DNA of 64,000 nucleotides from a bacterium (GTDB lineage Bacteria > Bdellovibrionota_C > UBA2361 > RFPC01): positions 1 through 64,000 of the forward strand of contig JAUIIO010000011.1 in the NCBI GenBank assembly GCA_030431715.1, written 5' to 3'. A program made the position numbers and the translations under genes. A model generated the notes under the pieces. The model had not been told where the DNA came from, ran no database searches, and saw nothing but the letters and a program-made list of their open reading frames with translations. Each line of letters opens with the position of its first letter. The stretch's first letter is position 1. Below, piece after piece: positions 51,973 to 61,045 of the stretch.

Positions 51973-52461
51973 ATGATATACGAACCTACAATACTTAGAA
52001 ATCACATCACCCCACGTAAGCGTAGAAGCGGATTATGGGGCGGTGATATCGAGAGCATTTTTGATAACTTCTTATCTGAGCTCAGCCCGCGTTTAGTAGA
52101 CAAAGCATCTTCAAAGCAGGAGTTTGTGCCAGCCATTAACGTAGAAGAGAACGACAAATCGATTTGCGTGAGCGCAGAGCTTCCCGGCATCGATGAGAAA
52201 GATGTAGAGATATCTCTTGAGAATGGTGTTTTAACTATTGCTGGAGAGAAGCATCTTGAAAAGAAAGAGAAAGATAAGGGTGGGTATACCTACTACGAGT
52301 CTTCTCACGGAACGTTTCAACGTCAACTGACTCTGAACACTGAAGTTGATGAAGATAAGGTAGAAGCGACTTTTAAAAACGGTGTCTTGCGCGTCGAGCT
52401 ACCGAAGAAAGAAGAGGAGAAGCTCAAAAAGAAGAAGATACAGGTAAAATCTTCTTCATAG
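51973..52461 (+). CDS. Small heat-shock protein (Hsp20/alpha-crystallin)
   Basis: A holdase chaperone that keeps unfolded proteins from aggregating. The alpha-crystallin domain (about 55-145) has the family pattern: AELPGIDEKDVEISLENGVLTI (in parts), the loop around YYESSHGTFQRQLTL and ATFKNGVLRVELPK. A disordered N-terminus with a WGGDIESIFDNFL motif and a Lys-rich C-terminus bracket it. AGGAGG lies 5 bases before ATG 51973 and only 2 before ATG 51970, so 51973 is preferred. CTTGAAAA near 51829 recalls a heat-shock -35 element, but the matching -10 is poor. Confidence 0.93.
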   Translation: MIYEPTILRNHITPRKRRSGLWGGDIESIFDNFLSELSPRLVDKASSKQEFVPAINVEENDKSICVSAELPGIDEKDVEISLENGVLTIAGEKHLEKKEKDKGGYTYYESSHGTFQRQLTLNTEVDEDKVEATFKNGVLRVELPKKEEEKLKKKKIQVKSSS

Positions 52462-52477
52462 CGACTAAAAGCTTAGA

Positions 52478-52510
52478 GCCACGTTGAGAATATTTTTGTC
52501 TCAACGTGGC
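52478..52510. terminator. Bidirectional hairpin between hsp20 and cytochrome c
   Basis: GCCACGTTGAG (52478-52488) and CTCAACGTGGC (52500-52510) form a perfect 11-base stem with an AT-rich 11-base loop between convergent genes. T-rich flanks are weak on the plus strand. Confidence 0.6.
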
Positions 52511-52531
52511 ATCTTGATATCTGAAGTGAAT

Positions 52532-52903
52532 TTACTTTCGTAATGAGTAAACGTATTCAATAACGTCTGTAATGTCACTATCAGAAAGAGAGGGTTGAGC
52601 TGCCATAAGTGGATTCAGTCCGAATGCGGGGCCACCCTTCTTAATGAGTTCTGCCATACTCTCTTTGTCTTTTACCACTTTAAATTCTCCTGTCTTTAAG
52701 TTTCGTGGCTTCATGTTGTCAGGCAACCCGGCGGCTATAGGCCCATCTCCAGCACCTTCAGGGCCGTGACAGCTCGAACATGTCTTGGAGAAAACTTTTT
52801 TACCGTTCTCTAAATCTTGAGCTACGAGGGGGCTGCTCAACGTGAGTGAAAGAAAGAACACGAATAGACAATGAAGAACAGAGAATGAGTACGTTTTGTT
52901 CAT
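52532..52903 (-). CDS. Periplasmic class I c-type cytochrome
   Basis: A signal peptide (cleaved after LVAQ near residue 29) precedes one haem-binding motif CSSCH (residues 42-46), with the distal Met probably in NPLMAAQP and the helix DITDVIEYVYSL at the C-terminus. A single-haem carrier of about 95 mature residues, it would transfer electrons in the periplasm. No oxidase or partner enzyme lies nearby. It is convergent with hsp20 and shares the terminator at 52478. Confidence 0.9.
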   Translation of the reverse strand: MNKTYSFSVLHCLFVFFLSLTLSSPLVAQDLENGKKVFSKTCSSCHGPEGAGDGPIAAGLPDNMKPRNLKTGEFKVVKDKESMAELIKKGGPAFGLNPLMAAQPSLSDSDITDVIEYVYSLRK

Positions 52904-53230
52904 GAGGAATTACTCCTGAAAATGAGCTGGACGCACCTTCTCTCTATCCCTGTTCGTTGCTTGAGCCCGCTCCGAAGCTTAGAACTTGTGGCTTAGGCAG
53001 AGAGCGTATCAGGCATGAATCCGGGCTAAAGGTCCGAAACAGCTAAAGGTATAAATACGGCAGTGACGAGGTATAAGTTGATCGTCCTTAAGTGGGCGAC
53101 GCTTACCCCTGATGGGCAAAAGAATACATAGAATTGTTGATGTTTACAATGCGCTTCGTTTAGAATGCATGTGAGAGAATTTATCTCTTTACGATGTGAG
53201 CACTCAGAGACTCTTTTTAGGAAACGACTA

Positions 53231-53596
53231 ATGGCATTCATGATAGTTGAGCAGATCAGAAAGAATAGTAAAGAAGAGTGGCAACGCCGACTGCATGAAA
53301 AGTGGACGGACTGCCGAATCTGGTTGCAAGAAAACGGAGAGTACGCTGCTGTGGCTGCTTTCGTGTGTGGATTGCTGATTGCATATTTCTTTAAATTTTT
53401 CATCTTTCTGTTGGCTCTTGGTGTTATTATCGGCTCAAGTATTTACCTCCTTGCTTATAGCGAAGAAGAGCTTGGCCAGCAGGAATCAGACTTAAAACCG
53501 GATGCGGTGGACTCAGATGTCGAAGCTTCAAACGGCTACTCCCTTGATCATAAGCAGAATACGGATCAAGAAACGACGGCAACCTCAGGATCGTAG
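53231..53596 (+). CDS. Hypothetical membrane protein with two helices
   Basis: The ATG at 53231, preceded by AGGA, gives 121 residues. A basic N-terminal part (EEWQRRLHEKWTDCRIWLQ) is followed by two hydrophobic segments (about residues 40-58 and 60-78: VAAFVCGLLIAYFF; FIFLLALGVIIGSSIYLLAY) and an acidic polar tail. The in-frame start at 53165 would add 22 residues with no support. No family is recognised. It stands alone between the cytochrome gene and a gene on the same strand. Confidence 0.7.
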   Translation: MAFMIVEQIRKNSKEEWQRRLHEKWTDCRIWLQENGEYAAVAAFVCGLLIAYFFKFFIFLLALGVIIGSSIYLLAYSEEELGQQESDLKPDAVDSDVEASNGYSLDHKQNTDQETTATSGS

Positions 53597-53840
53597 ACTC
53601 ACACCACAACAGTAATCGTATCTGTATGTGGGGGTAAGATACCCTGTGTCGGAACGCTCTAAGCGGTTCTGGAGTGCGATATTTTAGAATGCCCATTCTA
53701 ACGATGAGAGCCAAAATGATTATAAGTAATCTAAAGAGTAGGAGGGAACTCCCTGCTAAAGGTAGTGTGCTATCTGGATCTTAAGAACTCTTGTCAGATA
53801 GCCGATAACAGTAATAATAGAGAGAGAATGTAGAGTTATT

Positions 53841-54227
53841 ATGACTATCGCTCATTTTGTAAACATTGCCTACGACCTTGAAGATGTGGGACTGCTCTGG
53901 CAGCCTGAAATAGGTGATGAAATATCGACAAAGGCAGGAGAAACTCAGATATCTGTCCTTGTTGATACTGGTGGGCTCACTCCTAGGGAGCTCAGGGAGG
54001 CATATTTATGGCTTCCTACCGTAGAGCAAATGGTTCTCCAATTAGAAGCCCGGCAAGCCATACTTTTTCATGCAGGATTAGAAGTTTCTGAAACAAACTT
54101 CTGTTATAAAACGGTCATTCAAAGGCAGAAGAACAAATTTGAAGCCGAAGGTGAGTCCCTTAGAAACTCGATCGGACTGGCGTTACGAGATATGTTACTT
54201 ATCTCTCAAGAAAACCATCTTCATTAA
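53841..54227 (+). CDS. Hypothetical soluble protein, 128 residues
   Basis: A soluble, mixed alpha/beta protein (FVNIAYDLEDVGLLWQPEIG; VLVDTGGLTPRELREAYLWLP). Its regular codon use and a Leu/Glu-rich C-terminal helix make a real gene likely, but I recognise no family. It overlaps the convergent gene at 54195-54506 by 33 bases. The 244-base spacer before it (53597-53840) holds no gene, only a weak palindromic stretch near 53742-53760. Confidence 0.65.
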   Translation: MTIAHFVNIAYDLEDVGLLWQPEIGDEISTKAGETQISVLVDTGGLTPRELREAYLWLPTVEQMVLQLEARQAILFHAGLEVSETNFCYKTVIQRQKNKFEAEGESLRNSIGLALRDMLLISQENHLH

Positions 54228-54506
54228 TTGCAGTAGCCCTTTTGGTTGACAGTTTGCTTCTTCAAACTCAGCTTGCTCTTGAGCCTCTCTCTCCTTTCTT
54301 TTCTCTATAAATGCATGAGCTTTATTGAGATCAAAGTGCCCCAGTTCGCGGTGCCTGAGCAGAATTGGCTCGATCTGTCCAAATGTATAGGTATTTAGCC
54401 TGCGCTGTTTTTCAAAGCGCTGACAGACTACGAAATTAATATCATCTTCTGTTTCAGTGGTGCACGATGTCACATGATGGTTTTCGTACTGTTTCTCTTT
54501 TCGCAT
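54195..54506 (-). CDS. Hypothetical soluble protein, 103 residues
   Basis: A charged protein with a helical C-terminal half (NKAHAFIEKRKEREAQEQAEFEE) and four cysteines in all (TSCTTE, VVCQRF, EANCQ). It starts with ATG at 54506. It is convergent with the gene at 53841 and overlaps it by 33 bases. No family is recognised. The context is not informative, so its status as a real gene is moderately sure. Confidence 0.5.
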   Translation of the reverse strand: MRKEKQYENHHVTSCTTETEDDINFVVCQRFEKQRRLNTYTFGQIEPILLRHRELGHFDLNKAHAFIEKRKEREAQEQAEFEEANCQPKGLLQLMKMVFLRDK

Positions 54507-54715
54507 AGCATAGTCCTTTTACAAAGCCCTTGCAGGGCAAATAGCAGGCACATGCTGAACTCATCCTCTATACCTGTATAATCTGCAAATATTATACCAT
54601 CCTCTACATATGCTCTCGGTGATAATGTTACTGGATCGATCGATTCATTAAGAATTTCTCGTAGCGAACGATAATATAGTCAGGTAAATTTGAGATCAGG
54701 TCGAATGGAACACCT

Positions 54716-55894
54716 ATGAGTGATAAAACAGCCTCAGAACTTTCTAATCAGATTTCAGATGCAAAGAATCTTCTGGCCTGCGGAGAATATATTCAGGTTG
54801 AGAAGATTTTGAAGCAGCTTCTGTCGGAAGATGTTGAGCTCGGTACAAAAGAGCGATATGAGGCAATGACCTTAAAGGCTGATGTTCTTTTTGCCACAAA
54901 GGATTATTCAGAGGCTGAACGGTACTACAAAGAAGTCATCGTATTTGTAACTGATGCATTTGGCTCTGAGGACCCTTATCTTGTCCATCCCCTTATGCGC
55001 ATGGGGAAGCTTTGCAAGTTGGATGGAGACCTAGATGCATCAGAAGAATTTTTTCTTGTAGCAATCGCTATCTATGAAAATAACCCCGATTTTGTAATGG
55101 CAAGCCAAGGAGTCAGTATTTATAGAGAGCTGGCAAGTTTACAGATCCAGTATCGCAATGATTTAGCTTTGGCTTTGGGATATCTTAATTCACTTGAAGA
55201 TCTCTTGAGAAGTGAGCCTGATTCCGAGGAGAACCAGCAAGTACTTGGTGAAGCGTTACTTTCAAAGGTGTATTGCGCAATTTCCCTTGGTCATGAGGAA
55301 GAAGCTACGAAAGTACTTGATGCTATGATGCACCTCGAGAGCTCTTCAGACGACACACGCGCCTTTATGCATCTCTTTTCTGGGCTTCATGCACATGTCT
55401 TTAAACGTGAGAGTCTTATCGATGAGCATCTTCAAAGCGCTCAAGGACTCTTGAGTGCGATTAGCGAGGAAGAGAAAGAATCCATCATTCTTACTTTCCT
55501 TACTGCTCATAGCGTAGGTATGGGAAGAGATAAGCTTGCATCAGAATTTGCAATACAGGCGGCAAAGCTCCTCGATCTTCATACCTCATTTGAAGGAGAA
55601 AACGATCATGCTGACACAGAGCATCTCAAAGAAGCCGGATTTCACATGGTCTCAGAAATCTCAGAATCGGATGCAGCGCTGGTACGAGAGCTCTTGCTTA
55701 CTCAAGCAGAAGCGTTCGCGAGTCAGAAGCAGTACCTCTTTGCTCATTTCATTATAACGTATCTACTGCGAGCATCTTTATCTATTAGGGGAGATGGCTC
55801 TGAGCTAGAAGAAAAGCTTAATGCCTACACTAAAAAAATCCCAGCGTTTGCAGGACTAGATGGATCCGCTAGCGTTGTGCATACGCCAGCATAA
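54716..55894 (+). CDS. Tetratricopeptide-repeat protein, 392 residues
   Basis: Helical repeats of TPR type start near residue 9 (ISDAKNLLACGEYIQVEKIL; AMTLKADVLFATKDYSEAERYYKEV; RMGKLCKLDGDLDASEEFFLVAIAIYE in parts), continuing with more degenerate ones. There is no signal peptide or membrane segment, so it is a cytosolic scaffold of unknown partner. The start is ATG at 54716. Its 3' end overlaps the convergent gene at 55856 by 39 bases. Confidence 0.78.
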   Translation: MSDKTASELSNQISDAKNLLACGEYIQVEKILKQLLSEDVELGTKERYEAMTLKADVLFATKDYSEAERYYKEVIVFVTDAFGSEDPYLVHPLMRMGKLCKLDGDLDASEEFFLVAIAIYENNPDFVMASQGVSIYRELASLQIQYRNDLALALGYLNSLEDLLRSEPDSEENQQVLGEALLSKVYCAISLGHEEEATKVLDAMMHLESSSDDTRAFMHLFSGLHAHVFKRESLIDEHLQSAQGLLSAISEEEKESIILTFLTAHSVGMGRDKLASEFAIQAAKLLDLHTSFEGENDHADTEHLKEAGFHMVSEISESDAALVRELLLTQAEAFASQKQYLFAHFIITYLLRASLSIRGDGSELEEKLNAYTKKIPAFAGLDGSASVVHTPA

Positions 55895-56584
55895 AGGGCT
55901 TGAAAGCAGCGTTGCCCCAGAGCGCTTAAGGGCGATAAGAGCTTCTAGTTGCGCTCGTTTCGCATTAAGCACAATACTCCCTCCTTCACTTGTGTGCTCT
56001 TCAAGTGTGATAAGTGAACGAGCATAGGCTTCACTGTGTACTGCGAGAATTGGAAGCATAAGCTCGTCAGCAATTTTTGTTATGAGTTCTAATCTAAAAG
56101 GAAGATTGTTTACGCAGCACCCATCTATTTGATCTCTTTTAAGAGGCAGAGTTCGACTGAGGGATTCTTCTGATTCGAATAGAGGAAAGAGGAGCACGGA
56201 AGATTCGTTTTCTGGTATGGAGTGCTTGCTGGGGTCAAAAATGAGAAGATCGAAAGGAGAATCTGTAGCTGAGGTGCTAAGAAGAGCTGGAAGATCTGCG
56301 TCAGTGGGGACCTGCCCAATAATAAAAAGTTCACCGAGCAAAGCTCGCAATTCATCTGCTAGGCTGTTAGCGATTGATGTGAAGTTGCTGCAATCTTCCT
56401 CTGCAGCATAAAAATTTAATGCACGAGTTCCCAACTGGTAGTGGGGGAGTATCCGTTTAAACAGCTCTGCAACATGAACTTTATCTGAAAGAGATATGGG
56501 GAGAACAATATTCTTAGGAGCAATTGAAATCTCCTCAAAAAGATATCGTCGGAGCTCTGTCTCTCGAAGTCTGCGTAAATCCAT
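55856..56584 (-). CDS. Hypothetical protein, 242 residues
   Basis: I do not recognise this soluble alpha/beta protein. It starts RRLRETELRRYLFEEIS and has a repeated strand/helix pattern (LFIIGQVPTDADLPALL; FDLLIFDPSKHSI). A nucleotide-binding loop is not evident. The start at 56584 lies 32 bases after the stop of the RsmC-like gene on the same strand, so they may be co-transcribed. The 39-base overlap with the TPR gene is tail-to-tail. Conservation of sequence in relatives would settle its reality. Confidence 0.6.
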   Translation of the reverse strand: MDLRRLRETELRRYLFEEISIAPKNIVLPISLSDKVHVAELFKRILPHYQLGTRALNFYAAEEDCSNFTSIANSLADELRALLGELFIIGQVPTDADLPALLSTSATDSPFDLLIFDPSKHSIPENESSVLLFPLFESEESLSRTLPLKRDQIDGCCVNNLPFRLELITKIADELMLPILAVHSEAYARSLITLEEHTSEGGSIVLNAKRAQLEALIALKRSGATLLSSPLCWRMHNASGSI

Positions 56585-56615
56585 ATTGTAAAGAATAACC
56601 TATTGGTCATAGCAA

Positions 56616-57668
56616 TCAAGGCTTAGCTTGGTAGCACTCAAATGTTCCACTCGTCTTAAGACGTTCAATCGAACGAAAGTGTTGCTTGAGGATGTCTGCT
56701 AATGGAAAGCTCTTTTGCGATACACAGAAGAGTTCTCCGGAGCTTTTCAGAGCGAGTCGGGCCTGTGCAATGAAGGAGCGTAGGAGGGTAAGTGAGTGTT
56801 GACGTTCGATATGGTATGGAGGATTCATAATGATCCAGTCATAGCGATGGGAAGGTATACCCTGTTGCACGTCAGCCCAGTAGTATGCAATCCGACTGTC
56901 CTGCGCCAGATTTTTTCTTGCGGCTCCAAGAGCATGGAGCTCGGCCTCGTAGAGATCGATTTGCTCAATAGCTGAAAATCTGGATGCGCACGTAGATGCT
57001 AGGTATCCATAGCCGGCGCCGAGATCTGCGCCGACTCCTGAGAGCTTTTCGATGCATGACATCAGGAATTCAGAAGCAGAATCAGGTTTTTCTGAGGAGA
57101 ATGCCGCCGGGTGACTTATGTAACCTGAGGCATTAGTGCTATCAGCTAGAGAACGCCAATTTTCGAGATGCTGAAGTTCGACACCCTCTGTTTTTTTAAG
57201 GCAATAAATTCGTGATTTTTTTTTCGATTCGGTTTCAAAGCTGAAACCTGCCTGCTCAAAAAGTTTTCTATAAGAGGCTGCTCCGTTATTGTTTTCAAGA
57301 GCAAATAGCAGGATGCCGTCTTGTCGAAGGGCATGGTAACAGTTTGAAAGGTACCAGAGAGTTTCGTTTTTGTGCCTACTTCCCGGGTAGAGCACTATAT
57401 CGTATGCATCTTCATCGATGCTTTGACGCACTTCCTTTCCTCTGACATTAAGAGCCGCCGCGTAGGGAAGAAATGTTTGTTCATAAGTGACCTGTTTGTC
57501 TGCAAGGGGTTTAAGGAGAGGATGGACTCGCGCCCGACAAAAAAGTATCTGATTTCCATCTTCAAAGTCTACGTTCTTATCAACGTACCACTGTAGCGCA
57601 TCCAGCGCCGGGCGAGTTGCGGCTGTTTGAGAAGTAGGTGAGGAAGACGGAGCGATCTTAACTGCCAC
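56616..57668 (-). CDS. RsmC/RlmG-type rRNA guanine-N2 methyltransferase
   Basis: A class I SAM-dependent methyltransferase in two halves. The N-terminal half resembles the degenerate domain of RsmC. The C-terminal half has the SAM-binding VGADLGAGYGYLA (about residue 215), a DLYEAELHALGAARKNL acidic loop, and the catalytic MNPPYHIE near residue 285. The RsmC (16S m2G1207) and RlmG (23S m2G1835) families share this layout; RsmC is more likely. The start at 57668 overlaps the upstream lipoprotein gene by 11 bases. Confidence 0.8.
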   Translation of the reverse strand: MAVKIAPSSSPTSQTAATRPALDALQWYVDKNVDFEDGNQILFCRARVHPLLKPLADKQVTYEQTFLPYAAALNVRGKEVRQSIDEDAYDIVLYPGSRHKNETLWYLSNCYHALRQDGILLFALENNNGAASYRKLFEQAGFSFETESKKKSRIYCLKKTEGVELQHLENWRSLADSTNASGYISHPAAFSSEKPDSASEFLMSCIEKLSGVGADLGAGYGYLASTCASRFSAIEQIDLYEAELHALGAARKNLAQDSRIAYYWADVQQGIPSHRYDWIIMNPPYHIERQHSLTLLRSFIAQARLALKSSGELFCVSQKSFPLADILKQHFRSIERLKTSGTFECYQAKP

Positions 57669-57939
57669 TTGGAGTCGTAAGGAGAATCGACCCTTGTTCC
57701 GCCGGAAGCTCGCGTCTTATTACACACGGTGTGCAGTAAGAGTAAGTTCCATATCCGGGTGAACTCTGCGCATCAATGGATTTTACAGCTTGTACATACG
57801 GCATCTGATTGCTTGAACGTATGTACTGTGAAGCCATAAAGGCATACTCGTCTCTCAAGCTGAAACAGCCGGTTGTGCATATTGTGACAGCGAAGAGCGC
57901 GATCAGAGGGATAAATTTGGATGCGATTTGTGTTTTCAT
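57658..57939 (-). CDS. Small lipoprotein, 93 residues
   Basis: From ATG 57939 the reading frame has a short basic start and hydrophobic segment ending in the lipobox CTTGC (Cys near residue 24), followed by a polar mature part with CTPC near residue 70. The in-frame start at 57960 would add 7 residues ahead of the signal. The function is unknown. Its 3' end overlaps the RsmC-like gene by 11 bases. Confidence 0.75.
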   Translation of the reverse strand: MKTQIASKFIPLIALFAVTICTTGCFSLRDEYAFMASQYIRSSNQMPYVQAVKSIDAQSSPGYGTYSYCTPCVIRRELPAEQGSILLTTPSGS

Positions 57940-58087
57940 AGCCCCATAAGTATAGCGCAAATGAAAAAGGTAAACTACTAAAAAATGACATGAATATCAG
58001 CCAGTTAGAGTGAGAGCCTTCTTAGAGCGTAAACGTTCACCTCATTGGGTAAATACTTGAAGTTCAAGATCCTTCTGAAATAAATAT

Positions 58088-58158
58088 ACACAGGAGCTCG
58101 CGGAGAACACGGAGGAAGAAGAAGTCTTTATCTCCCTTTACTCCGCTATCTCCTGTGT
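58088..58158. repeat. Short inverted-repeat element, CCTCCGCGTTCTCCGCG family
   Basis: ACACAGGAGCTCGCGGAG (58088-58105) and CTCCGCTATCTCCTGTGT (58141-58158) form an 18-base imperfect stem. The left arm and its continuation (AACACGGAGGAAG) match the right arm at 51774-51805. The rest of the 337-base gap (57940-58276) holds no gene I can see. Confidence 0.65.
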
Positions 58159-58276
58159 TATTTCCAATTTTTCAGTAAGCCTGAATTATATTGCGCGAAT
58201 GCGGCTATACAGTGAACGCTTACCTTAGGGCTGACACAAAGTTCCAAATAGCCATGCCTTAAGGAGGCTTGGAGAG

Positions 58277-59410
58277 TTACTGCTTCTTGAGTTCGCGAGC
58301 TATAATAATTCGCTGTATCTGATTTGTGCCCTCAACAATCTGTAACATTTTGGCATCTCGCATGAGTTTTTCTGCGCCGGTCTCCTTAATGTATCCCATC
58401 GCTCCCATGAGTTGCACGGCATCTGTTGTGACTTGCATAGCAGAATCAGTGGCGAAACACTTGGCAAGTGATGGGTACATTCTTGCCGCAGATGAGTTGT
58501 TTTCATCTAAAAGTCTGGCGGCTCTCCAAGTAAGTAAGAGTCCTGCCTCAAGCTTCATCTTCATATCGGCCAGCATGAATTGAAGCCCCTGAAAGTCGAT
58601 CAGGGAGGTGTTAAATTGTTTTCGGTTTGAGAGATGCTCCGTTGCTAATCTGAGTGCTGTGCGTGAGAGGCCATTTGCAGCAGCAGCAATGTTAACTCTA
58701 CCACCGGCAAGGCCGCTCAGAGCTATTCGGTAGCCATCGTTTAGTGTGCCTACGAGATTCTCAGCGGGGACGAGAACATTATCAAAGAAAACTGATGCTA
58801 TTGGCGATAGTTCACAGCCCATTTTCTTTTCAGGTGGTCCGATGGAAACTCCTTTACGGTCTTTTTCAACGAGGAATGCTGAGATTGATTCTGAGGGTAA
58901 GGCGTCATCTGTTTTCACAAAAACGAGATAGATATCAGCTTCTCCGGCGCTCGTTATCCAGCATTTACTACCATTAAGGCAAAAGGAGTCTCCATCTTTT
59001 TTAGCTGTGGTTGAAAGTGCTGCTGCATCAGAGCCTGCGCCTGGCTCAGAAAGGGCAAATGCCCCGAGGAGATTTCCATTTGCAAGTTCTGGCAGGTATT
59101 TCTTTTTCTGAGTCTCACTGGCATGTCTGGTGAGAAGTCCTGCAACCATGTTGTGCACAGAGAGAAAAATTGCTGGGCCAAGATCGCACGCTGCTATCTC
59201 TTCGATAATAAGAGCGCGAGTGACGCTGTCCACCTCAATACCACCCAGAGATGTTGGTATGTTCACGCCAGTAAGTCCGTTCTGAGCAAATGTTCGGAAC
59301 AGTTCGCGAGGAAAGTCTTGTGATTGTAGATAACGCGGGATCTCGGTCTGTGCTAATTTTCGTACGGTGTCTCGGAAGGTAGCCTGTTCCGGGGTGTCTA
59401 GATCAAACAT
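58277..59410 (-). CDS. Acyl-CoA dehydrogenase
   Basis: This FAD enzyme introduces the alpha,beta double bond in fatty-acyl or branched-chain-acyl-CoA. It carries the family signatures ALSEPGAGSDAAA (about residue 120) with NGSKCWITSAG, and the catalytic Glu in LQIVEGTNQIQR near the C-terminus, preceded by MGAMGYIKETGAEKLMRDAK (in parts). At 377 residues it has the usual length. Which acyl-CoA it prefers is not clear. It lies near the enoyl-CoA hydratase at the window end, hinting at beta-oxidation capacity, but they are not in one operon. Confidence 0.92.
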   Translation of the reverse strand: MFDLDTPEQATFRDTVRKLAQTEIPRYLQSQDFPRELFRTFAQNGLTGVNIPTSLGGIEVDSVTRALIIEEIAACDLGPAIFLSVHNMVAGLLTRHASETQKKKYLPELANGNLLGAFALSEPGAGSDAAALSTTAKKDGDSFCLNGSKCWITSAGEADIYLVFVKTDDALPSESISAFLVEKDRKGVSIGPPEKKMGCELSPIASVFFDNVLVPAENLVGTLNDGYRIALSGLAGGRVNIAAAANGLSRTALRLATEHLSNRKQFNTSLIDFQGLQFMLADMKMKLEAGLLLTWRAARLLDENNSSAARMYPSLAKCFATDSAMQVTTDAVQLMGAMGYIKETGAEKLMRDAKMLQIVEGTNQIQRIIIARELKKQ

Positions 59411-59587
59411 AATTCTACTCGATGCAGGTCTGAGGTTATTTATTCTTCTACGTTACTATCATTCTACCCGGTTTCCCACCCGGAATCACTGATTTTGTCA
59501 CCTGTCATTTTTCGCGCATTTTCTCTGTTGACGATTATAACGACCACTGTGGACACTTAGGTGAAAGCTTATGGAGTAAGTAATTGT

Positions 59588-60790
59588 ATGAGAAGCGTAG
59601 TTGTAATTTTTTGTTTGCTCTTCTTGTCCCCAATGAGGACTTCTGCGGAGAGTCTAGAGGACCTCTTAGTGGAAAAGGGAGTCATCACAAAGAGTGAAGC
59701 ACGTGAGGTCAAACGTCCTCAAAATACGAGGGTGTATTGGAACAATGGTACTCGAGTTGATTTTGATGACAACGGATTTACCGCAAAGGTCAATGCTGAT
59801 GTCGTTGGCCGTTACAGCTATGCGGACGCTAGTGAAACTTCTCCGAATACATCTAGCTTTTCAGTAGAGAGGGCACGCCTTACGTTATCCGGGGCAGCAC
59901 TTTACGGAGAATTCACCTATAAGCTTGAAGCAGAACTGAGTGACGGAGATGATCCGCTGCGAGATGCCTTCCTTGAGTGGCATGCCTGTGATTTTACTGG
60001 TATTCGAATGGGCCAATTTAAGCCAGTAGTGTCCCGGCAGTTTAACACTCCTGCCACGATGCTCTTGCTACCTAATCGTTCTGTGGTTTCTGATTTTTTC
60101 ACTTTTGATAGAAACCAAGGAGTGCAGGGAAATCTTGAAGTGTCGCAGGATATAATTTTAGTAGGGCAATTCATGAATGGTGTCTCTGATGGGGAAGGTA
60201 TAAACAGGGAAGGAGTTGATACTTCTCATACCGCGACAGCAGGATTGAGAGCCGCACTCATGGGACAGATAAACTCTTATAGTGAGAGTGATATCGAATA
60301 CACAGAGGATGCGGCACTAGACATTGGTGTTGCTATGGCGCTGAGTGAAGCGAATCAATCGCTCATTACCTCTGATATTACAACCGTTAGTGCGGATGCG
60401 AATTTTAAGCGTCATGGAATGAGTCTTAACGGTGAGTTCTTTTATCAGGAAAACGATCCTGATGCCGGATCCTCTGTTGAGACGCTTGGCTTCTATGTTC
60501 AGGGCGGATACTTTCTTACTCCGAAAGCATTAGAGTTTGCCGCGCGCTACAGTAATCTTGATTGTGATAACGGTGCGGGAATCGGTAATGGGTTTATGAC
60601 AGATATTGCAAACACCCCTTCGTGCGCAGGCAATGATTCGCTCGATGCCGTAGATTTAGGATTGAATTACTATTGGTGGGAGCACCGACTCAAAGCTCAG
60701 TTCGCATGGATGCGTCTTTCAGAGGACCGAATCTCAAGCTCAAACGAAGACACCAGCCGATGGATCTTTCAACTAAGCAGCTGGTTTTAG
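59588..60790 (+). CDS. OprO/OprP-type outer-membrane porin
   Basis: A phosphate/anion-selective porin family member that would form an outer-membrane beta-barrel. The signal peptide (MRSVVVIFCLLFLSPMRTSA) is cleaved before ESLEDLLVEKG, the periplasmic helix start of this family. Strands such as FSVERARLTLSGAALYGEFTYKLEAEL (in parts) and the C-terminal WIFQLSSWF with the final aromatic follow the OprO/P pattern. At about 400 residues it is of normal length. The ATG at 59588 is better than the GTG at 59561 because it opens the signal. No phosphate-regulon genes lie beside it. Confidence 0.85.
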   Translation: MRSVVVIFCLLFLSPMRTSAESLEDLLVEKGVITKSEAREVKRPQNTRVYWNNGTRVDFDDNGFTAKVNADVVGRYSYADASETSPNTSSFSVERARLTLSGAALYGEFTYKLEAELSDGDDPLRDAFLEWHACDFTGIRMGQFKPVVSRQFNTPATMLLLPNRSVVSDFFTFDRNQGVQGNLEVSQDIILVGQFMNGVSDGEGINREGVDTSHTATAGLRAALMGQINSYSESDIEYTEDAALDIGVAMALSEANQSLITSDITTVSADANFKRHGMSLNGEFFYQENDPDAGSSVETLGFYVQGGYFLTPKALEFAARYSNLDCDNGAGIGNGFMTDIANTPSCAGNDSLDAVDLGLNYYWWEHRLKAQFAWMRLSEDRISSSNEDTSRWIFQLSSWF

Positions 60791-60815
60791 TGTCAGGCTC
60801 AAAGAGCCTGACACT
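60789..60815 (+). terminator. Hairpin overlapping the porin stop codon
   Basis: AGTGTCAGGCTC (60789-60800), loop AAA and GAGCCTGACACT (60804-60815) form a perfect 12-base stem that begins inside the TAG stop. There is no T-run, so it may stabilise the mRNA end rather than terminate. Confidence 0.6.
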
Positions 60816-60852
60816 ATCCTCCATAGCTTCACGCGAAGGAGGATGATGCTCC

Positions 60853-60992
60853 GCTTAACTGCTCTTAGTATGCTATAACGGAGCCGTTCGCTACGCCATC
60901 CATGGCTTCGCTCTCTTAGCTTTTTGACCGTCGGGCTCCTGCCCTTTGGGTCAAAAAGATGCTCCGTTATAGCATACTAAGAGCAGTTAAGC
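60853..60992. repeat. Large nested hairpin with a perfect 32-base stem
   Basis: GCTTAACTGCTCTTAGTATG.. (60853-60884) and its exact reverse complement (60961-60992) enclose a 76-base interior that holds a second perfect 10-base pair (CTTTTTGACC/GGTCAAAAAG). The whole can fold as a cruciform or a long RNA hairpin. No gene lies in 60791-61045. Confidence 0.8.
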
Positions 60993-61045
60993 TCAATTTA
61001 GAGGTGGAGAGGTTGTGAAGCGATATCGCCAAAGGAATGTACAGA

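Noticed and set aside
53026-53403. 125-codon minus-strand frame
   Set aside because: It is antisense to the plus-strand membrane protein, whose hydrophobic segments and ribosome site are better evidence.
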